Shown here in pieces: positions 5,808 to 9,278 of a DNA stretch of 9,278 nt. The DNA is taken from the NCBI GenBank assembly GCA_036496025.1, contig DASXLW010000001.1, positions 1 through 9,278 of the forward strand. Reading direction: 5' to 3'. The notes below the pieces were generated by a model, which worked only from the letters and a program-made list of their open reading frames with translations, was not told the origin of the DNA and made no database searches. How positions within the stretch are numbered: the first letter of the stretch is position 1; the number at the start of each line of letters is the position of its first letter. Position numbers and translations under genes: made by a program. The stretch comes from PALSA-505 sp036496025 (GTDB taxonomy: Bacteria > Actinomycetota > Actinomycetes > Streptosporangiales > Streptosporangiaceae).

Positions 5808-8129
5808 ATGACAGGTGTGCTCTACCGGCTGGCGCGGTTCTGCGTCCGGCATCGTTTCGCGGTTCTCACCGTCTGGCTGCTGGCGACGGTCGCGCTGGTC
5901 GCGGCGTCGCACAGCCTCGGCGACAACACCAACGACAACCTGACGCTGCCGGGAACCAACAGCCAGCGCGCCACCGACACGCTCAGCAAGTCGTTCCCCG
6001 ACCAGTCCAACGGGACCAGCCCGATCGTCCTGCACGTCAGCAGCGGGAAACTGACCGACTCCAAGTACGCGTCGGCGGTCAACCAGTCCGCGGCCGACGT
6101 GGCCAAGACGCCGGACGTGGCCTCGGTGGTCAACCCGCTCACGTCGCAGGGCGCCTCCGCGCTGAGCAAGAACCAGCAGACCGGCTACCTCTCGGTGACC
6201 CTGTCGGTCAGCCCGGGGTCGATGTCCGTCGCTGACGCGCAGAACATCATCGACGCGGCGTCCAAGCCCGCTCAGGCGGCCGGGATCGAGGTGCAGACCG
6301 GCGGCCAGCTCGGGCAGAAGGTGTCCAACCCAGCCACCGAGTCCAGCGAGCTGATCGGGATCCTCGCGGCGGCGGTGATCCTCACGCTGACGTTCGGGAC
6401 CGTGGTGGCGATGCTGATGCCGATCCTGACCGCGATCCTGGGGCTCGCCTCGACGCTGTCGGTCATCACGATACTCAGCCACGTGCTCACGGTGCCCACG
6501 GTGGCTCCGACCCTGGCCACGATGATCGGGCTCGGCGTCGGCATCGACTACGCGCTGTTCATCGTGACCCGGCACTTCCGCGGCATGAAAGACGGCCTGG
6601 AGCTGCACGAGTCGATCGCCCGGGCCGCCGCGACGTCCGGAGGCGCGGTGGCGTTCGCCGGCGGGACGGTGACGATCGCCCTGGCGTCGCTCGCGGTGGC
6701 CGGGATCCCGCTGGTGGCAACGATGGGCTTCATGGCCGCGATCGCGGTCGTCGTCGCGGTCCTCGCGGCGCTGACCCTGCTGCCTGCCGCGCTCGCGATC
6801 ATCGGCCCGCGGATCAACTCGCTGCGGGTCCACCGCAGCCATCCGGGAGCTCAGCCGAAGCAGGGCCTGTGGGCGCGGTGGGCGTCGGGCGTGGCCAGGC
6901 ACCCGGTGATCGCGTCGGTGGCCGCCCTGGCCATCCTGATCCCGCTGGCCATCCCGGTGCTATCGCTCACCCTGGGGCAGCAGGACGTCGCCGCTATGTC
7001 CAAGTCCACCACCGTCCGCCAGGCCTACGACCAGATATCGCAGAACTTCGGGCCCGGGGTGAACGGCCCGCTGCTGATCGCGGTCAAGCTCGGCTCCCCC
7101 GCGCAGGCCGCCTCCTCCAGCGGCTCGTCCGGTTCCTCCGGTTCCTCGGGCTCTTCCGGCTCCTCCGGCTCCTCGGCCTCGGCGGGCAGCGACCCGCGCG
7201 CCACCGACCCGCGGCTGCAGACGCTGGAGAAAGACGTCTCGCAGACACCGGGCGTGCAGACGGTCACGCCGGTGCAGATCGACAAGGCCGGGACCACCGC
7301 GTACTTCAACGCGATCGCCAAGACCGGCCCGGCCGAGCAGGCCACGACGGACCTGGTCAACCAGTTGCGGTCCAGCGTGATCCCCGCGGCCGAGAAGGGC
7401 ACGAACATGACCGCCTACGTAGGCGGCAGCACGGCCAGCTACGTCGATCTCGCCTCGGAAATCTCCAGCAAGCTGCTGCTGCAGATCCTGGTCGTGATCG
7501 CGCTCAGCTTCCTGCTGCTGATGCTCGCGTTCCGCACGGCCGTGATCCCGGCCCAGGCCGCCGTCATGAACCTGCTCTCGATCGGCGCCGCCTATGGCGT
7601 GCTGACCGCGCTGTTCCAGTGGGGCTGGCTGCACAGCTCGATCGGCCTGGAAAGCGCCGTGCCGATCGTCTCCTACGTGCCGCTGCTCATGTTCGCGATC
7701 CTGTTCGGGCTGTCCATGGACTACGAGGTGTTCCTGGTCAGCCAAATCAAGGAACATGCCGACGCGGGCGAGGACGCCAGGCGCTCGGTCGTCGGCGGGC
7801 TGGTCACCAGCGGACGCGTGATCACCGCCGCGGCGACGATCATGGTGTTCGTGTTCGGCAGCTTCGTCCTCAACGGCGATCCGACCGTCAAGCAGTTCGG
7901 CATCGGCCTGGCCGTCGCCGTGATCCTCGATGCCACCGTGGTCCGCTGCCTGCTCGTGCCGGCGCGGATGGCCAGGCTGGGCAAGTGGAACTGGTACCTG
8001 CCCCGCTGGCTCGACCGGATCCTGCCGCACATCAGCATCGAGGGCGCCGAATACTTCAAGGCTCGTGACGAGCACGCGGCCGTGAAGCAGGTCCAGTACT
8101 CCGGCCCCGGGCCTTCCGCCGGCAGCTGA
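5808..8129 (+). CDS. MMPL family (RND-type) transporter
   Basis: This is a 773-residue inner-membrane exporter of the MMPL branch of the RND superfamily, proton-driven pumps that move lipids, lipid-linked metabolites or drugs outward. The two-fold RND layout is complete. TM1 is at about 17-35 and the first extracytoplasmic domain at about 36-180. TM2-TM6 lie at about 182-345, followed by a cytoplasmic loop. TM7 is at about 382-405, a second extracytoplasmic domain at about 406-570, and TM8-TM12 run to about 720. The proton-relay Asp-Tyr pairs are intact: Asp247-Tyr248 in GLGVGIDYALF and Asp638-Tyr639 in GLSMDYEVFL, matching the paired Asp-Tyr of mycobacterial MmpL3. The second extracytoplasmic domain contains a Ser/Gly repeat at about 436-461. 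The C-terminal tail is short, unlike that of MmpL3. ATG 5808 is set by the strong ribosome-binding site. The LAL regulator gene directly upstream on the same strand is a plausible controller. Cargo cannot be told from the sequence. Confidence 0.95.
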   Translation: MTGVLYRLARFCVRHRFAVLTVWLLATVALVAASHSLGDNTNDNLTLPGTNSQRATDTLSKSFPDQSNGTSPIVLHVSSGKLTDSKYASAVNQSAADVAKTPDVASVVNPLTSQGASALSKNQQTGYLSVTLSVSPGSMSVADAQNIIDAASKPAQAAGIEVQTGGQLGQKVSNPATESSELIGILAAAVILTLTFGTVVAMLMPILTAILGLASTLSVITILSHVLTVPTVAPTLATMIGLGVGIDYALFIVTRHFRGMKDGLELHESIARAAATSGGAVAFAGGTVTIALASLAVAGIPLVATMGFMAAIAVVVAVLAALTLLPAALAIIGPRINSLRVHRSHPGAQPKQGLWARWASGVARHPVIASVAALAILIPLAIPVLSLTLGQQDVAAMSKSTTVRQAYDQISQNFGPGVNGPLLIAVKLGSPAQAASSSGSSGSSGSSGSSGSSGSSASAGSDPRATDPRLQTLEKDVSQTPGVQTVTPVQIDKAGTTAYFNAIAKTGPAEQATTDLVNQLRSSVIPAAEKGTNMTAYVGGSTASYVDLASEISSKLLLQILVVIALSFLLLMLAFRTAVIPAQAAVMNLLSIGAAYGVLTALFQWGWLHSSIGLESAVPIVSYVPLLMFAILFGLSMDYEVFLVSQIKEHADAGEDARRSVVGGLVTSGRVITAAATIMVFVFGSFVLNGDPTVKQFGIGLAVAVILDATVVRCLLVPARMARLGKWNWYLPRWLDRILPHISIEGAEYFKARDEHAAVKQVQYSGPGPSAGS
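7122..7175 (+). repeat. Six tandem 9-bp units encoding (Gly-Ser-Ser)6 within the exporter
   Basis: Six in-frame units of GGN-TCN-TCN run from 7122 to 7175, directly preceded by three serine codons and followed by Ala-Ser-Ala-Gly-Ser. Units differ only at third positions (for example GGC/GGT, TCC/TCG/TCT). The stretch encodes a flexible linker at residues 439-456 in the second extracytoplasmic domain. It looks like expansion of a short tandem repeat. Confidence 0.9.
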
Positions 8130-8147
8130 CGACAAGGGGGAGGGAGA

Positions 8148-8185
8148 ACCTGCCGGCCGCGCCGACTCCGTCGCGGCCGGCAGGT
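8148..8185 (+). terminator. Strong hairpin terminator after the exporter gene
   Basis: ACCTGCCGGCCGCG at 8148-8161 pairs perfectly over 14 bases with 8172-8185 around a 10-base loop. It begins 18 bases after the exporter stop. A pure T-run is missing, but actinobacterial terminators often lack one. It separates the exporter from the DUF2332 gene. Confidence 0.75.
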
Positions 8186-8244
8186 AGCGTTATGTGCTGT
8201 GTTACGGGCGGGCGGCCGATGGCCGGGATCCACGGGGTGACGGC

Positions 8245-9278
8245 GTGTCCACGGTGGACGAGATCCGCGACCAGGCGCAGGAGGTAGCGGCCGGCTGGGC
8301 GCCGCCGGATGCGCCGCAATCCTGGCAGCTGACGGCGGCGCTGTTCGGGGTGATCGCAGCGCACGAGGCGCTGCTGCGGCGACTGGCGGAGCTGCCGTCG
8401 GATCGCCTGCCCGCGCTGCTGGCCAGCGCGGCGGTCTCTTTCCTGGTACGCCGGGACAGGCCGATGCCGTTGGCGGGCTACTTCCCGGAGCCGGGGAGGC
8501 CGCAGCCTGGATTCGACGCCGGATTCTTCCCGGCGGCCCGGTCGTTCGTGTCGGGCCGGCTGGACGATGTCTCGGCCATCTGCCGGGAGCGGCGCTACCA
8601 GATGAACGAGGTGGCCCGGTGCGCTCAGATCGCGCTGGGCATCGCGGCCACCGCCTCGCCCGAAGCGCCGGTCGCGCTGGTCGACCTGGGCACCGGGGCG
8701 GGGCTGGGGCTGCAGCTGGACCGGTACCGGTACCTGGTCGGAACGCGCTCATCCGGGCCGCGGGCCGCGGCGCTGACCCTCAGCTGCGAGGCACGCGGAT
8801 CTCACCTTCTGCCGCGGGCCGGGCTTCCGCCTATCACCGAACGGGCCGGGATCGACGTCAGCCCCGTCGACCTGGAGGACGGCGCCGCCCGGGCGTGGCT
8901 GCAGGCGTGCGCGCCGCCGGAAGCGTCCGCGCTGGCCCGGCTGGATGCGGCCGTCAAGACGGCCCGGCTGCACCCTGTCAACGTCATTCCCGGCGACGTG
9001 GTGGACGTGCTGCCCGGCGTTCTGGACAGCTTTCCGGCGGGCCGTGAGGTCATCGTGACCGACGCCTACCTGGCGGTGTTCCTGCCGCCCGAACGGCGCG
9101 CGCGGCTGGCCGGCATCCTGGCCGCGGCGGGCCGCGGCCGGCGGGTGACCTGGCTGTCGCTCGACCCCCTGGTCCCGCTCGGGCCCTCGGGACGCGACAG
9201 CGTGCAAGGCCTGGCGCTGCCCGCGCAACTGGTTCGCGACTACCAGCGCCACGGCGTCTTCGCCGCGCTCGGCGCCCG
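8245..9278 (+). CDS. DUF2332 family protein, runs off the right edge
   Basis: The first 344 codons of a DUF2332 protein are present. This is an uncharacterised family common in actinobacteria whose core resembles an S-adenosylmethionine-dependent methyltransferase. The recognisable blocks, in order, are LAGYFPEPG (76-84), QMNEVARCAQIALGIAA (119-135) and the glycine-rich strand-turn LVDLGTGAGLGLQLDRYRY (145-163). These are followed by ITERAGIDVSPVDLEDGAARAWLQAC (197-222), ALARLDAAVKTAR (229-241) and IPGDVVDVLPGVLDSFP (248-264). The glycine-rich block departs from the usual family form as I recall it (GASAGLNL): here it is GTGAGLGL. The GTG at 8245 is preceded by GGGGTGA (8234-8240), 4 bases away. 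An in-frame GTG at 8194 would add 17 residues but lies just after the terminator stem. Family members are usually about 330-370 residues, so the gene probably ends soon after the window. No function is established for this protein. Confidence 0.87.
   Translation, partial: MSTVDEIRDQAQEVAAGWAPPDAPQSWQLTAALFGVIAAHEALLRRLAELPSDRLPALLASAAVSFLVRRDRPMPLAGYFPEPGRPQPGFDAGFFPAARSFVSGRLDDVSAICRERRYQMNEVARCAQIALGIAATASPEAPVALVDLGTGAGLGLQLDRYRYLVGTRSSGPRAAALTLSCEARGSHLLPRAGLPPITERAGIDVSPVDLEDGAARAWLQACAPPEASALARLDAAVKTARLHPVNVIPGDVVDVLPGVLDSFPAGREVIVTDAYLAVFLPPERRARLAGILAAAGRGRRVTWLSLDPLVPLGPSGRDSVQGLALPAQLVRDYQRHGVFAALGA

Noticed and set aside
6869..8068. Plus-strand 399-codon frame inside the exporter gene
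   Set aside because: It is an Arg/Gly/Pro-rich out-of-frame reading of the MMPL coding sequence. Both halves of the MMPL protein continue in the other frame without interruption.
6960..8135. Minus-strand open frame of 391 codons opposite the exporter
   Set aside because: The product is Gly/Arg/His/Asp-rich with no recognisable domain, and it is fully explained as the antisense of the MMPL gene.
8194..8244. Upstream GTG start for the DUF2332 gene
   Set aside because: It directly follows the terminator stem and would add 17 residues with no family similarity. GTG 8245 has a better ribosome-binding sequence.

Overview
The window is very GC-rich, with G/C-biased third codon positions, GTG as well as ATG starts, a LAL-type LuxR regulator, an MmpL-family transporter and a DUF2332 protein. 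This points to a high-GC actinomycete chromosome (a Streptosporangiales-, Pseudonocardiales- or Frankiales-like organism). I cannot place it to genus. No transposase, integrase, tRNA, rRNA, CRISPR array or attachment site was seen, so it reads as ordinary chromosome rather than a mobile island.

Layout, left to right. (1) The first 749 bases hold, on the minus strand, the N-terminal 249 codons of a membrane-embedded site-2 (M50) zinc protease that runs off the left edge. (2) A small P-loop NTPase/kinase of unknown substrate is divergent from it (857-1375) and is followed by an arylamine N-acetyltransferase with an intact Cys-His-Asp triad (1447-2226). (3) A SnoaL/NTF2-like protein lies on the minus strand (2692-2273), convergent with the acetyltransferase. 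(4) Divergent from the SnoaL gene is a large LuxR-family (LAL) ATPase regulator of 938 residues (2795-5611). Their shared 102-bp intergenic region carries a perfect 16-bp palindrome and a short direct repeat. (5) After a 196-bp leader with inverted repeats comes a 773-residue MMPL/RND-type exporter (5808-8129) with an unusual Gly-Ser-Ser repeat in its second extracytoplasmic domain. It is closed by a strong 14-bp-stem terminator-like hairpin. (6) A DUF2332 protein with a methyltransferase-like glycine-rich motif starts at 8245 and runs off the right edge.

How the parts may work together: the most coherent unit is SnoaL-like protein <- intergenic operator region -> LAL regulator -> MMPL exporter. 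A reasonable inference is that the LAL protein controls its divergent neighbour and/or the exporter. The remaining genes look like independent housekeeping or accessory functions. I saw no convincing new multi-gene system. The points most worth a second look are the intergenic palindrome and direct repeat, the two apparently leaderless starts, and the repeat-encoded linker in the exporter.
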